64,000 nt of DNA from Fistulifera solaris (GCA_030295235.1 AP026133.1:682001-746000); one strand, 5' to 3'; shown: positions 1 through 13,027, counted from the stretch's first letter. Notes: generated from the letters alone by a model not told the origin. A program made the numbers and translations.

Positions 1-117
1 TTAAGCAATACAATAGGTTGTAAAAGTTTTTCGACAGCTACCACGCCCGGGACTATTCTTTAGCGTGAAAACTTTGATAAACAACAAAAATTTTGGCAAC
101 AACAGGTCTATATTTAC

Positions 118-1555
<1,438 letters not shown>

Positions 1556-1901
1556 GATTCTCACAAACAATACAGTTCGTTCTATTGAAGTAGAATGAAG
1601 CGAGCGTTCGATGACGGCGGTTCTTGCCGATCGACTCTTCGTGTTTTCGCTTTGCCGTGCGAGTGTCGCCGCCGCCGCGAGGAAAACGCCAAGCAAGTTC
1701 AAAAATCGGGTTCCTTTTGCTGCGGCATCTTTGCAATCTCCTGCTTCAACGCGCGTCGCGCGATTGAGTGCGCGGCATGAGAGGACATTGTCTCGTGACT
1801 GGATTTGAGTCTTGTTCATAAAGAAGCATCAATTCTTTACTTACTACTATTTTACATGAAAAACATGTTTGTCCAAAATCTCTGTAACGACAAAGCATTC
1901 C

Positions 1902-2672
1902 ATGTTTCCAAGTTCAAACAATAGCTCTCTGAATCCAATGGATTCACAGGAAGTTGATGAAGGGGCAGATGAACTGAAAAACCTGCAAAGAGCAAACAAA
2001 GATCGATGGGAGCATCTCCAAGACCTTCATCAGCAGTACTTGCAACTCTCGTCATCTCAGGCCCCTTCTGCCTCCATTGCGGCTTTCATACAGGCCGAAC
2101 GGGACGTTATATCCGTACATGGCACTGCGAATCACGAATGTGACGAACTAGTGGATGAACTAGAAGGCAAACGCTCGGGTACGGATCGTTTGGGGGCAGA
2201 ACTGGTCGAAAGGTGCAATCAACTTCACGAACTGAACCTTTTGTTTCAAGAAAAAATTCAATTTCAAACGGAATTTGTCGAAAAAATCGAGTATTTGATT
2301 CAAGAGCAGCAGATGATGCGACGCAAGTTAAAGCAGTTTGAAGCTGAATTGGACCGCGAAGCCGAGCAGACAGAAAATACAATGGTTGACCAACAAGAAA
2401 ATGAACGCCTCCGCGGTGATCTAGTGTACTTGGCAAGTCTCGTAACTCCAACCGTAAATACAAGTTATGGTCAAGAATCATGCCACATGAATCAATTATT
2501 AATCCAATTATTGGACAGATACATGGCTTCTCCAGTTGATCCTTATCTATCATGTCGTGAGTTGAATGTGGACATCAAGCATGTGGAGATATTGAAGAAT
2601 AGTTGGATGATTGATACATTTGACCACGATAATGACATGATTCGATTGACGGACTATTTGCAAGAGAATTGA
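1902..2672 (+). CDS. Coiled-coil protein, possible CENP-K-like kinetochore subunit
   Basis: An intact ORF of about 256 residues from the first ATG; an in-frame ATG also occurs at 1938. It is dominated by charged coiled-coil sequence (about residues 15-180) with heptad-like spacing. The C-terminal 60 residues contain LLIQLLDRYM, then VDPYL, then a helix ending in NDMIRLTDYL. From memory this resembles the CENP-K tail, which has a helix, DPY, a short non-polar stretch and a final IRLE segment, in a protein of similar size (about 270 residues). CENP-K is a subunit of the inner-kinetochore CCAN. The match rests on motif order only, so a generic coiled-coil protein remains possible. The gene converges on the zinc-finger gene with an 11-bp gap between stop codons. 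Confidence 0.5.
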   Translation: MFPSSNNSSLNPMDSQEVDEGADELKNLQRANKDRWEHLQDLHQQYLQLSSSQAPSASIAAFIQAERDVISVHGTANHECDELVDELEGKRSGTDRLGAELVERCNQLHELNLLFQEKIQFQTEFVEKIEYLIQEQQMMRRKLKQFEAELDREAEQTENTMVDQQENERLRGDLVYLASLVTPTVNTSYGQESCHMNQLLIQLLDRYMASPVDPYLSCRELNVDIKHVEILKNSWMIDTFDHDNDMIRLTDYLQEN

Positions 2673-2683
2673 TAGCTTCGAGC

Positions 2684-5611
2684 TTAGAATAATGCATTAC
2701 GTTCAAAGGAAGAGATCATTGCCTGATTCGTTGCTTCAATCCGAGACACTTCAAGAGTATTGGAGAGCCTTATTTGAGCGTCTTTCAACAGCTCTGTCAA
2801 TTCGTTCAACCTACGCAGCTGTGAAGCCACACATTCGTACTCACGTCCTTGTAGCGTCTGTGTTGTCAGGCGAAGCTCTTCCTCGGCCGCTTCTTTTTCA
2901 TTGGCCAGAAAAACGCGTCCCGTTTCCGCGTCGGAATCCATCAGCTTCTCCAATCGTCGCTTCTGGGCACGATTTCTCCGGCTTTGAACAATACCAATAC
3001 AGCGCGGACACAGAAGGTCATCACCGGGTTCAGGATCTTTCATGGTATACTTTTTCCGAGCACAGCTCCAATGATATGTGTTCGGACAAAATGAACACTT
3101 GTACAAAGGCTCCTGTGTATCTCCAGCTCTCTTCAAACAAGTGGAACATTTCGATGATCTCTTTAGGTCGTCGGGTTGGCGTGTTATGCTAGGGTATCGG
3201 CCAGAACTCAATTCTTCTACAAGTATGCGTAAGTCAATGAAAGGTGGCAAAGGTCTTTGGGGTAGGGACGACAATGTCAGTGTAGGTTGCCGCTCGGGCA
3301 CCTTATTGACCTTGCGCTTTTTCGGTACTTTCTTTTTCGTGATAAAAACCTTTGCTTTCGCAACACAAGGAACTGGTTTCTTCTTCTTCTTCTTCTTTGG
3401 CGCTAATTGTCGAGCTTTGAAGTTGAGCGCCTTGAACACGCTCGGATACATGGATCCAAGAAACTTTGACTGCTCGTTTTGAATTTGCCATTGGAGCTCC
3501 TGCATCGTTGTATCAGGGTGCACAAATTCTTTTTGTGAGGGTTTGCTCGTTTGAGCAATTGCTTTCTTTGAGTCTCTAGCTCGTCCTGTTGTTTGGTGTA
3601 GGCTTCCATCGTCATCGCTCCAGTCTCGCCGCGTGTTTCGATCACAAGGTTAGTTGATGGCTTGTAGGACCGAGGGGCTCCTGGTGGTCGAAACGCACTC
3701 ACTGTAACGGGCTGGTGAGATCGCGGAAGGAGTTTAAAGCCCAAACTGATCAATACTTGTGGATACAAGGGAAAATCCGTTACTTTGTGTTTCGGCACAA
3801 TCGCAACTCGAAGTGGTGGGGGTTTACTGTTACGACGAGCAAGTTCCCGTTGCGCGCGTTCTTCGATTGCAGCAAGCTGAGTTTCAATTGATGTCTTCTT
3901 CTTCTCGTTGTTGGTTACACAAACCTTAGCACGACAGTGATACTTGTATCCCACAATAGAAAGAAAGCCCAGCCCGCAGTCTTCGCATTGGTATTCTTCC
4001 AGTCCGTCAGAAAACGGAGTTGTGAGCTCATGACGTCGGATGTACAAACGCATTTCGGCTGCGTCTGTAAAAGTTGTCTGGTTTAAAGTGGAACCGTCAT
4101 CATTTATAACTACTTGCCGATTCTGAACAAGCTTGCAAACAACAATTCTCTGTGGGTATGAGTCAGCAGGGGCGGCGGGGTCTGCTTGAAATTTTCGGAA
4201 AGACGGTGCGACCGGTGGTAGAATCTTTGATTTTTCTTGATCATAGATGTTTGCAATGTTCGTGGCGTTATCCGATCTGCTCTCGTAAAGAGAACTAAAC
4301 TGGCGGCGTCTTGCTAGAGAATTCACTCCAGCTCTTGCTGTCCGCTCTTCAAAATATTGCCGGTATTGCACTTTGTATTTTGACCACTTTCTGTTAAGCT
4401 GAGCCAAGTCCGAAGGAATACTACCAGTTGGAGTAGCCCTGTCATCTGAAATAACTTCGACAACGCCAAAAGATGTCAAAAACCGACTCCCCGCGGGTGC
4501 TACGTCAAACGGCTTGTCGCTTTGAAACTTCTTAGTATGGCAAACCTTTTTCTCTGATACAAGAAGAGAATTGTAGGATGAGGAATTTTGTCAAAGAGCA
4601 CATGACGGTTTATTCGATTACGTGAACACTCACTTTCATGGTACTGATATCCAAGGACACTCGAGAATATAACTCCACAATCAGGGCATGTGCGATCTTT
4701 TTCAGCGCCACGGAATTTCTTGTACTTTATTTTCCTTTCCGAATTTTCATCTAGTTTTCGTCTGCCTTTTGAATAGGACCATCGGGTCGCTCCGTTGGCC
4801 GACAAACAAAATTTTGCTCGTGGTATTCCAGCGCTCTCGTCGATTTGAACGATTTGTTGCAGTGAGGACAATTGCTGACTTCCTCCTTCTTTTGTCGTTT
4901 GCGAGAACCTTTCGATGCGCCACGGGCTCGAAAGTCTTCATCCTGATCATCGTCGTACTCACTTTCCGTGTCGTCCTCTGTAGGGGCTACTTTCGCTTGT
5001 CGACTGGCGATTGCCGGGCTAGCTTCGTCATCAGCATCCTCCTCCGACTCGGTCGCCGGTGGCGACGCTATTGAAGGGTCCGATTCTCTAACACGCTTTT
5101 TGTTGGTGCCTTTCGATCTGCCCTTTGACGTTTGTCGTTTCGCGGCCGGCTTGACTGCATCCTCGTCGTCTTTGAGAGAATCATCATCGGGCTTTCCAGT
5201 AGATGCGGTGTCCTCGGGACTTTCCGGTCGTTCTTCTGGTCGACAAACGTATTTATTCACATGATAGTTGAGTCCGTAAAGACTTGTGAATACCGTACCG
5301 CAATGGGGGCATGTTTTTTGTTCCGTGGTCGCCTTCTTTCCTCGCTTCTGCTTGAGTTTTGGTATTTGCCGAGGCGAGCTCGGAATTTTCTCCGCTGCAC
5401 TCTCCTTTTTTTCCGCCTGATACTGAGGTCGACAAACCGAATGCTCCATATGATACGTCAATCCGTACTGACTAGTAAACTCACGTCCACAGTGAATGCA
5501 GGTGAGATCCGCAGATCTTTTGTTGGCTGCCGGCAAGGAGAGCTCTTCCTCCTCTGTTTCATCTGGGTCTTCGTCCTTGCTAGCACGACCGGGTTTCCTG
5601 GTTTCCGGCAT
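2684..5611 (-). CDS. Nuclear protein with five C2HC zinc fingers and a C-terminal PHD finger
   Basis: The start is the ATG at 5609-5611 (MPETRKPGR). Five fingers share the pattern C-x2-C-x12-H-x5-C with a G/A-L/Y-x-YH core. Examples are CIHCGREFTS...YHMEHSVC, CPHCGTVFTS...YHVNKYVC, CPHCNKSFKS...YHEQNFVC and CEDCGLGFLS...YHCRAKVC. Finger four is completed only by removing an intron at 4554-4633, which yields YHEKKKVC. Acidic and basic low-complexity linkers separate the fingers. Near the C-terminus a PHD-type Cys4-His-Cys3 module (CSTCLKRAGD...YKCSFCPNTYHWSC...LLCPRC) is followed by a basic coiled segment. Single-base frame breaks lie in the T-run at 4767-4770 and the T-run at 3530-3534. A chromatin-reader or transcription role is inferred from the PHD and zinc fingers; I do not recognise a named orthologue. 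Confidence 0.82.
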
Positions 5612-6309
5612 TCTTGTGCGAATTACAAATTGATTGTATGATAATCGCAATTGTAATGGGATTGATTAGCTGGTTGCTGCCACAAATAATGAGTTGGCCA
5701 CAGATGCTGCTTCACAATCGTTTTGTGTTATCTGCGATGCCTCGTACAAAAGTTCGGATGAGAAATCCAGGTAGTGCGCTACACGCAGCGCGTGTCCCGG
5801 GAAGAGTTTGCGCTCTTTTAGTCGCGAGTCACATAGTCTTTCATTTAGCAAAACGTCTTCCAACAAGCAAAATATCGTCGACTTTACGGAAGATAGCTAT
5901 TCAATACAAAGAGATACACGCGTACCAGGTGATTTCTATCAGTCGCTTTAATATATGTTCTCGGGCTTTCTAAATGAATAATGAGGGGTAAATGTCAGCT
6001 CTAATTGATCACTTATCAAACATTCTAAATTCTAAACGATACTATTTGTCTGACGTCAATTGCGATATCGCTCTGAAGTGACTCTATTATGTTTGAATCA
6101 AACGAAGGTCGGTGGTAACTCTATGACACACCTCTGAGGAGCACTGGAGAGAAGTTGTCAGGCCATTGTGGGCCATGGAATCTCGTGAGGGTGTTGAGTT
6201 TCACGCCAACTAAAAACTGATTAGTATTGTTTGTGATGCGATTGACAGAGAGTGGGCCAAAATGCGTGGGAAAAGCGCATTCGAAAGCAGGGGCGCGCGA
6301 CAGAAGCGC
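5612..6309. other. Intergenic spacer, no supported gene
   Basis: This spacer lies between the 5' end of the zinc-finger gene and the 3' end of the acyltransferase gene. Short ORFs on both strands lack family features. A GTACCAGGT motif at 5922-5930 belongs to the recurrent intergenic motif described in the findings. Confidence 0.6.
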
Positions 6310-9070
6310 TCAGATCAGATCAAAATCATCGTGCATAAACTGCAAAACATCGGTAAACACCGCGGCGAGAATATCATAGTTCCTGTTTTGATTTAAAGGC
6401 GATTGAGGATGTGTTCTTGTAATCAAGTTATGTTTGCACGAAACGTTCGTACCTCGTAGTTTCTTTGTGTTCCACGCCAATCGCTTCGATAACTGAGGTA
6501 GTGTATTCAATGCCCGTCGTCCTGCTTGTACCGTTGCTAAAGTACCGTATCATCTCTGGTTTATATTTCGTTCCATGTGGATGACTTGTACCCGTGTCGC
6601 TCAAATCCTTTTGGGCTTCGTCGTTAACTAATTCTGTTTCTAGGCCTTCTTTCCATTCGATCGCACCCTTGGGACGTCGGCTGATCCGGATAAGATCCAG
6701 CGGATTTGACCCGAAATCTTCACCTGAGTGCTTCAATGCCCTCACCGAATGTAACAACCAAGTTTGCGCCCACGCTAACGATAAATATGGAACCGAACCA
6801 TCCCCGCTATGCGTCTGGTGACCCTCCTTCAAAAATCGTTTCGTAGGCTTCTTTTTTAGCAGGAGAAATCCGCCTTCTTGGACCCTTTCCTCCTCAATCC
6901 GGCCTCCTTCTGTTTCCCAGTAAACAGTTTCTAAATTTGGGATTTCGTTGCTCGATGACTTTCTCTCTTCATTTCTTTTGCGATATGCGTAACCGACTTC
7001 AGTTGGTATGTCAACACCGTAGGCCATAATCACGTGTTTAATCAATGGACGCTCCCAAGTACGATTCAGCATGTTCTTTACGTTGTCTCTCCAAAACGAA
7101 TCTTTCAGTTGGTTTCTTTTCACAAGTAACGGTTTATCAGGTTCGTTCCAAATTTCATTGAATATTTCAAAGACTCGCCCTTTTCCGGCAAAATATATTG
7201 AATGAACAATCATAAGTGGCTGAATGCCTTCAAATAAGAACTGAACAAATCTCTCCTACGACTTACCGGACTGCACGTCTCGTGGACCAACATGCAGTGT
7301 TCTATTAACGGCACACGGTGACTTTTCTTTCGCAGTGCAATTTTCTTCGACAATTTGTATCATAGGAATATCCGAGTCCCAATCAGAGCGCTTGTATAAG
7401 AGATTTTTTAAAGTTAGGAAGTTCGCCCAAGGGTCGCCGATGTCTTTGTTCTCTTTCGACTCGATTTCCAAAACAATATCGTCCAGACATGCCAGTCTAA
7501 CATCAACGTGCTTCCGCTCCATCTTTTTCTCGTCCCATTTCTCAAAGTCCCAGCTATCACAGAATCCCATCTTCGTTGAGACCGGGTTCAGAGTATGAGT
7601 CGATCCGAACGACAATTCCATGTGCCGAGCTGCTTCGTCCGTTAGTGGCATCCCCATGTTCTCACCTGAGATGACGGCTCGAGAGGATTTGCTGCTCCCA
7701 AGAGTGGAGCAGCTAAGCCAACATAAGTCCATATATGTTTTTCGATCCATTCGTGCCATAGCGCATCGCCTTCGATTTTGGCAAGTTCTCGCAGCTGTAA
7801 ACTTCTATCTTTCTCGTCTGGTTTCTCGTCACTCTCTGCATCGGTGGCTTGAGGCTCTGAATACAGCCATCCTGACATTGTACTAAGATAGCTGGTACTT
7901 GCAGAGTTAGTTTTTGTCTGTTTGAGCCTGTCTTGTCGCGCTCTTTTCTCTTTTTGCTGCTCGCTTCTGGAATCCCTCGAAGGCCTCTTGTCGAAATTCG
8001 GCTCGCAACCACTCCAAAAAGTATTGGAAAACGAGGTTCCCCATGCTGTGCGCAACAACTATACCGGGCAGCTGACTGGTACTGACAGACGCTTCCAGTT
8101 TTCTTCTCATATTCGCCAAGTATCCATCTCGCTCTTGCATCTTGGATGGTGTCAGCCGCCAATCGTATGGCAGTCCTATGAGATTACTCACGTCGTACCC
8201 CAAATGTTCTGCGAGCCACTGAATCAACCACGCATAGACAGTATTCGTTCCTCCCATGAGCATTTCACTGCTGAAACCGTCGGGACTAAGACTGGATATG
8301 GCATCGAGCCCTTCGTCCGGACGCAACTTGCAACCCCCGTTATCATTGGCGTCACTTTGATTGACGCCTAAAGCAATACACTCTTTCATGCAGCTGACGT
8401 CCAGGGTACTAGCTTGGACCAAGATTTGCAAATTCAACCACACATTGTCCTGAATTTTGATATCACTCAGGATACCGGGGCATGCTTTAAATTTCCAGGC
8501 AATGAGGCGCGTCGCTGCCAGTCCGGGTATCAAAAAGATAGGAGGCCGTGTTGTATTGTGCTCGCCAGCTAAACCACTTCCACTTCGACGAAGTTTGTCA
8601 CGCATTCTTAAAATGTTCGGATTTCTTCCCCAATGTTTATCAACGGGTGGATTTGCCGTACATATCTCTTCGACATCGGTTTGAAAGTCCGTGGAGCAAG
8701 TTTCCTCGGTATCTCCTAGCTCTAGGGAAGTGACGGGGGGTGTATAGCAATTTTGATCTTCGCAGTCTGGATCAGCTTGAATTGGATCTAGAAAGGAGTC
8801 TTCAAAGGCATCCAGCGAGAGCTTGTCGGTCACGAAATCGGAAAGAAGTGTTTCGGTCAGATGTGTTTTTGCAACGCTGATATCATCATCGGAACACACA
8901 ATATGGAGAAGTAGGAAGAGCACAATGTAACGACAAGAGAGAATCGTCGTCGCGGTCCTGCTCTGAACAAAGGGCATGTTTCTAGACGATGAAGAGTACG
9001 ATCTCTTGCAAGACATCCCATAGATTTGTCTTCGATCTTCACGTCGTTCAGTCTCACAAACGTATCTCAT
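6310..9070 (-). CDS. Phospholipid:diacylglycerol acyltransferase (PDAT/LCAT family)
   Basis: Transfers an acyl chain from a phospholipid to diacylglycerol to make triacylglycerol. The N-terminus has one hydrophobic anchor (YIVLFLLLHIVC), as in ER-anchored PDATs. Family marks in order: PPIFLIPGLAATRL (lid/oxyanion region), the nucleophile serine in VVAHSMGN, LGAxxSxRAVISGENMG, HVGPRDVQSG, the catalytic aspartate in SGDGSVPYLSLAW, and a probable catalytic histidine in GVEHKETTR. The last exon is reached through an intron at 6383-6452 and ends FMHDDFDLI. Frame breaks lie in the T-runs at 7951-7955 and 7688-7690. A TAG at 7256-7258 interrupts an otherwise continuous frame right after a GTAAGT; either a 47-bp intron plus an indel or a base error explains it. 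The product is about 900 residues, with an insertion before the IEGDALWHEW region. Confidence 0.88.
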
Positions 9071-9516
9071 TACTGTGCGCCCACACTCTATTCACGGTCT
9101 CCGATCAAATGTTCTTGATTGTTTCAGTTGCAATCTAGCAGGGGTAAGCATTGTTTGCTATGGTAGTACGCGATACCCGGTATTCTCATAAAGGATCTAA
9201 TAAACATAAGATTCAAGAGAGATGCAAGATCATCGGTCACCAATCAAGGCTCAAGTCACTGCGATGACGTTGGTGCAGCCAAAAATGCGTCTTTGCACGC
9301 TATAGATTTTGGCTCTATTTTGGAGGATGGAGGACAGACACCTACTACTACTAGAGAGGGTGGAGATTTTGGTATTGAGGGACCTCTATGCCCTCTATGC
9401 TAAAAACATCCACCCACTGTTATTTAGAGAAACGCTCCTTTTTGGAGTTATATACGAAACGTGATTCACACCAAAAAATCTCTCGCCTGTCGCACGGATT
9501 TCGTGCGCTACCAGTA

Positions 9517-9540
9517 CCTGGTACCGGTACCGGTACCAGG
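9517..9540. repeat. Perfect 24-bp palindrome built of GGTACC units
   Basis: The 12-base half CCTGGTACCGGT is followed by its exact reverse complement. It contains the recurrent intergenic word TACCTGGT/ACCAGGTA. Its function is unknown; a dimeric protein-binding site or a simple cruciform-forming repeat are both possible. Confidence 0.85.
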
Positions 9541-9949
9541 TTTTGCTGCAATTTGAATGGTCGTTTGGCTCTCTCGATCTTATTCTGCGACTAAATAATT
9601 TCAACAGCAGCGAGTAGCCTATCTGCGTATCCATTGGCTAGAGACTCTTGAAGCTGTATTTCCCATGTTACGATGCGGTCGGCCAATTCTAGTCGCGAAG
9701 TTCGAGAAAGTCCAAAACACCGTCGTTTGACTAAAGCCGACAAATACGTGAACTGGAAGAGTTGAGACAACGAGGAGTAACGACATTACTCAATCGGCGT
9801 TTCCGTTGGTACTGCTCAAAAGGATTTGGAGGGACGAAAAGCTCAAGCTTCTTTATCTGCGCGACAGAAGAACTCTGTCGAAGTATCGCCTATTGTGTTT
9901 GAAGGTCAATAAATGGCAGAAAGAAACGCGTCGGAAAGAACGTAAGACT

Positions 9950-10033
9950 GTTCTTATGTATCAGCGCTACGTTGATACCTTTGGAAAGGCCGTTCTTATG
10001 TATCAGCGCTACGTTGATACCTTTGGAAAGGCC
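9950..10033. repeat. Exact 42-bp tandem duplication (2 copies)
   Basis: Two identical copies run from 9950-9991 and 9992-10033, each starting GTTCTTATGTATCAGCG and ending GGAAAGGCC. The length is a multiple of three and one forward frame stays open through both. However, that frame has no upstream ATG and no recognisable domain. It is probably a recent slippage or unequal-exchange event, or an assembly duplication. Confidence 0.85.
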
Positions 10034-11062
10034 AGGACGTCAAACCAAACACTCGCAAAATCCATTCGGAAAACGAGACCAAAGAGGTGCTTTTGCAGTC
10101 CGCTTCTCTCAGTCATGTATTAGACGAGAATGGATGTTCGAATCTTCCTTTCATTCAGGAAGCGACCGCAAAATGTATCCAACAACCGACAGATTCATCG
10201 ATTGAAGGCGAACCCGACAAGAAATCTGAGAGCTTCTGAAGTTATGTAAACAGCCCGCACAATCACTCGCCGACTAACGTTTCTGATTTGATCGAGCACC
10301 AGGATCTTCTCAACAACAAAGACGACTTATCCCTCTGCTCAGGTCTAACATTGAGCTCAGAACAAGCTCAAAACTAGAGCATAGAAGGGTAACGTCTATA
10401 GAAGATATGAGAGGAGTGTCATGGTCTGGAAGTATTTGTTTTTGCGAGCCGAAAATAACAATATGGCACCGTTGACTTTTCAAGGACATCATTCAACGAA
10501 TGAAACCTAGCTGAGTTCATCTTACCATAGATTAGTGTAAAAAAATTTGAAAAGCGCAGGTTTCTATCAGTCTTTATTATCTTTCCTACCATACTTAAAA
10601 TGGGAAACGAGAGCATCGAAGTCAGTCCTGAGTCCTGAGTCCAAAGGGAGACTATTAACCTCATCCTTCTAAGGTTCGAGGTCATTGCAAATTACAAATA
10701 CTTTTAAAACGGACGTCATCCAACAAAATTTGGCGCACCTTGACCCGACTGATTGTATACAGCTTTGAAGAAAAGTCAATGATGAAATTCATTTGAAATT
10801 TGTCGCCGCGACCCGTTGAGAAGAATAAAGTAACATCGCGTGTGCGCGATGAGTTTTTACTATAGATATTAGAGTTAAGGAAATGGGCATTTAACGGTAG
10901 ACATTGGATCATTTTTTGCACCTCAACCCCTCCGACTTCCGCCGACCCAACGACTTCTTCATTCGACGAAACTTTTTGTTCACAAATTCTCGTTTCAAAT
11001 CTTGAACCGTTCTGGTGAATTACTAAATATCGCACTTCAAGACAACCAAAACCTTTGCTAAT

Positions 11063-11908
11063 ATGTTAAAACAAATCGTATTCGTTCAAATGCTGTTGAT
11101 CCTTTCCATGGGTTTGTCAGCTGGACAGAGGGCAGAAAATACCATTCGAGGAGCACTTTCGCAAGAACAAAACCAACGTGCCCTCAGCCGTCATGATGAC
11201 GATGGCTACTATACAGATGACTACTACTACGGTAAGTTTACCTCCCATCGCAAAGATTAGTTTAGCGCCAGAACAGATCACTCACGATGTATTATGTTTG
11301 CTCGCCTTTCAAAAGGAGGCAAGGGTAAAGGAAAGGGCAAGGGTAAAGGAAAGGGCAAGGGCGGAAAGAAGGGGAAGAAGAGCAAGAAATCCTCAGGTGA
11401 CTACGATGATGATTACCATCCCGAGAGTGGCGGTTGCGAGTTGACCGTGATGAACGAGACTTTCTCGATTCCACGTGCCTTGAGTTATGTTGCACCTGAT
11501 ACTACATCGCCAGAAAATATGGGTGACCCCGTACTGGCAGGAACTGTATTCTTGTGGAGAAACCAGCAAGTTTTCGAGGCAGACGGCGTTATCCCCATCT
11601 CAGGCACAACTGTCAGTGGAACTTGTACACGAACAAACCAAGATGGAGAAGAAGGTATGGGATCCTGCCAGTTCGTCTTTGTCGATGACGACGACTACAC
11701 CATCACTGTAGACGGCTTACTGTCAGGTCCATCCGGAAGCAGTCTTGGTATCACCGGCGGAACCGGCAGTATGGCGGGGGCCGTAGGTGAAATGGAGTTC
11801 TTCTCTGTACATGAGGAAGACGACGATGCTTCTGGTGACATATTTATCAACGTCACACGATACGAGATCGAAGCTTCATTGGGTTTGATCAAATGTCCAA
11901 CCCATTAA
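11063..11908 (+). CDS. Secreted Gly-Lys-rich protein with dirigent/allene-oxide-cyclase-like barrel (copy 1)
   Basis: Exon 1 (11063-11231) encodes a signal peptide (hydrophobic core FVQMLLILSMGLSAG) and an Asp/Tyr-rich stretch DDDGYYTDDYYYG. The intron 11232-11315 (GTAAGT...AAAAG) joins this to a GKGKGK repeat and a GGKKGKKSKK block. A domain of about 150 residues follows: NETFSIPRALSY, SGTCTRTNQDG, GSCQFVFVDDDDYTI, the glycine-rich turn LGITGGTGSM, and INVTRYEIEA. The ITGGTG turn and alternating strands suggest the small beta-barrel shared by dirigent and allene oxide cyclase proteins. This is an inference from motif style, not a proven orthology. It is likely secreted or cell-surface. A near-identical copy lies inverted at 13168-14132. 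Confidence 0.82.
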
Positions 11909-12400
11909 TCGCTTCGTTGCTGTCCATTTCCCCGTTTTGTTCTAGTAGATTAATTGAGTAAAAATCTTGACAATGTCAGTCTAATCATTTCAATTCTCTG
12001 CCTTGTCTTGTCAATTTTAACTTACGGAAAGCCGACCGCCCTAATAATGATGAACAATGTTGTTGTGGGCCAATTCCAGACATCTAACAAAAGAAATTGT
12101 GCTGCTTTCGTCTCTGTTGCTGTTGTGGATGATTTTTGTGTATTAAAAGATATTTTATAGCTGCCCTAACCTGTACTTAGATTCCCTCATCTTGCACTAT
12201 AATGCTGTCTTAAGTTAGGTTTTACATGATGTGACTCAATCGATTTGCAGTCCCGGAAAAATTTCGATGCGACGATTGATTAGTTGCGGCTTGCGGTAGC
12301 TTTGGACGACCAAGAGCAGTGTTGTATGAAATGAAGCAAATCATGCTCGAGTAATAGGCCCTTCGATACAGGAACCAGTTCAACAAGCCTCGAAGCTGTA
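11909..12400. other. Spacer, no supported gene
   Basis: AT-rich sequence downstream of copy 1 and upstream of the next forward gene. No ORF with a convincing start or domain was seen. Confidence 0.55.
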
Positions 12401-13027
12401 ATGATAGTGTTCAGTCGCAGGGACTTGTTCTTTTCCGCGTTGGTGTCTCGTTTGATCAAGTGCGACCGAGAAAATAAAGGTTTATCACTGGAAGGGTGCG
12501 CTGAAATCATCTGTCAAGAGACTCCAAAAGAGCTCTGCCAAGCAGTAAAAGAAACCAGGCGCGTACTTTATCGTGGTGAAGATGTGGAAAGGGCATGTAT
12601 TCTGACATTGGAGCCAGACTTATTAGATGAAAGCACTTACAACGACCCGAAGGCGCTTGCATACTTCCGTTGCATGGAAACCTTTTTAGATCAAAAACAA
12701 ACTTTCGCGAGACCGTCTACCGGCCACATTGCGACGTCATCCATTGAGGACGCCATTCCATGGGGGAATCCGGTTTCAATTTGGCCGTTAGGACGGCAAT
12801 GGAGCTACCTTTGGGCCAAAGATCGAAAGCTACTTTATCCTGGTTTTTGTGATCAGAACAACCACCTTGTGATAAACGAGGGCCTTTCTATGGCTTTGCA
12901 AATGGGAAAAGAAGTTCTTTTTTCAACGGCTGACGAAACGTCATTGAAGTCACGAGTCTTAGTTATTCCAAGGGACTTGACAACAGACCTCATGGCCCTG
13001 CTGCACGAGAAGCGCTACGGTTCGTAA
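12401..13027 (+). CDS. Conserved-looking hypothetical protein, 208 residues
   Basis: An intact ATG-to-stop ORF beginning MIVFSRRDLFFSALVS and ending LLHEKRYGS. The composition is that of a folded globular protein, with a balanced mix of charged and hydrophobic residues and no low complexity. Visible segments are VLYRGEDVERACI, SIEDAIPWGNPVSIWPLG and WAKDRKLLYPG. The frame is closed by a TGA about 57 bp upstream and no earlier ATG exists, so this start is favoured unless an upstream exon is missed. The N-terminal RR plus hydrophobic stretch could be a weak membrane or transit signal. I do not recognise the family. It sits between the two inverted secreted-protein copies. Confidence 0.65.
   Translation: MIVFSRRDLFFSALVSRLIKCDRENKGLSLEGCAEIICQETPKELCQAVKETRRVLYRGEDVERACILTLEPDLLDESTYNDPKALAYFRCMETFLDQKQTFARPSTGHIATSSIEDAIPWGNPVSIWPLGRQWSYLWAKDRKLLYPGFCDQNNHLVINEGLSMALQMGKEVLFSTADETSLKSRVLVIPRDLTTDLMALLHEKRYGS

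Larger units (their letters stand above)
9071..11062. other. 2-kb spacer with palindrome and 42-bp tandem repeat
   Basis: No ATG-initiated ORF with family features was found. The spacer holds a perfect 24-bp palindrome (9517-9540) and an exact 42-bp tandem duplication (9950-10033), both listed separately. The right side is the promoter region of the secreted-protein gene that starts at 11063. Confidence 0.55.

Noticed and set aside
5614-5973. Forward ORF of 119 codons upstream of the zinc-finger gene
   Set aside because: It overlaps the start of the reverse gene, begins at a non-ATG codon and shows no domain.
9806-10123. Forward ORF of 105 codons spanning the 42-bp tandem repeat
   Set aside because: No upstream ATG (the frame opens at a TTG), basic low-quality composition and no domain; the repeat alone explains the open frame.
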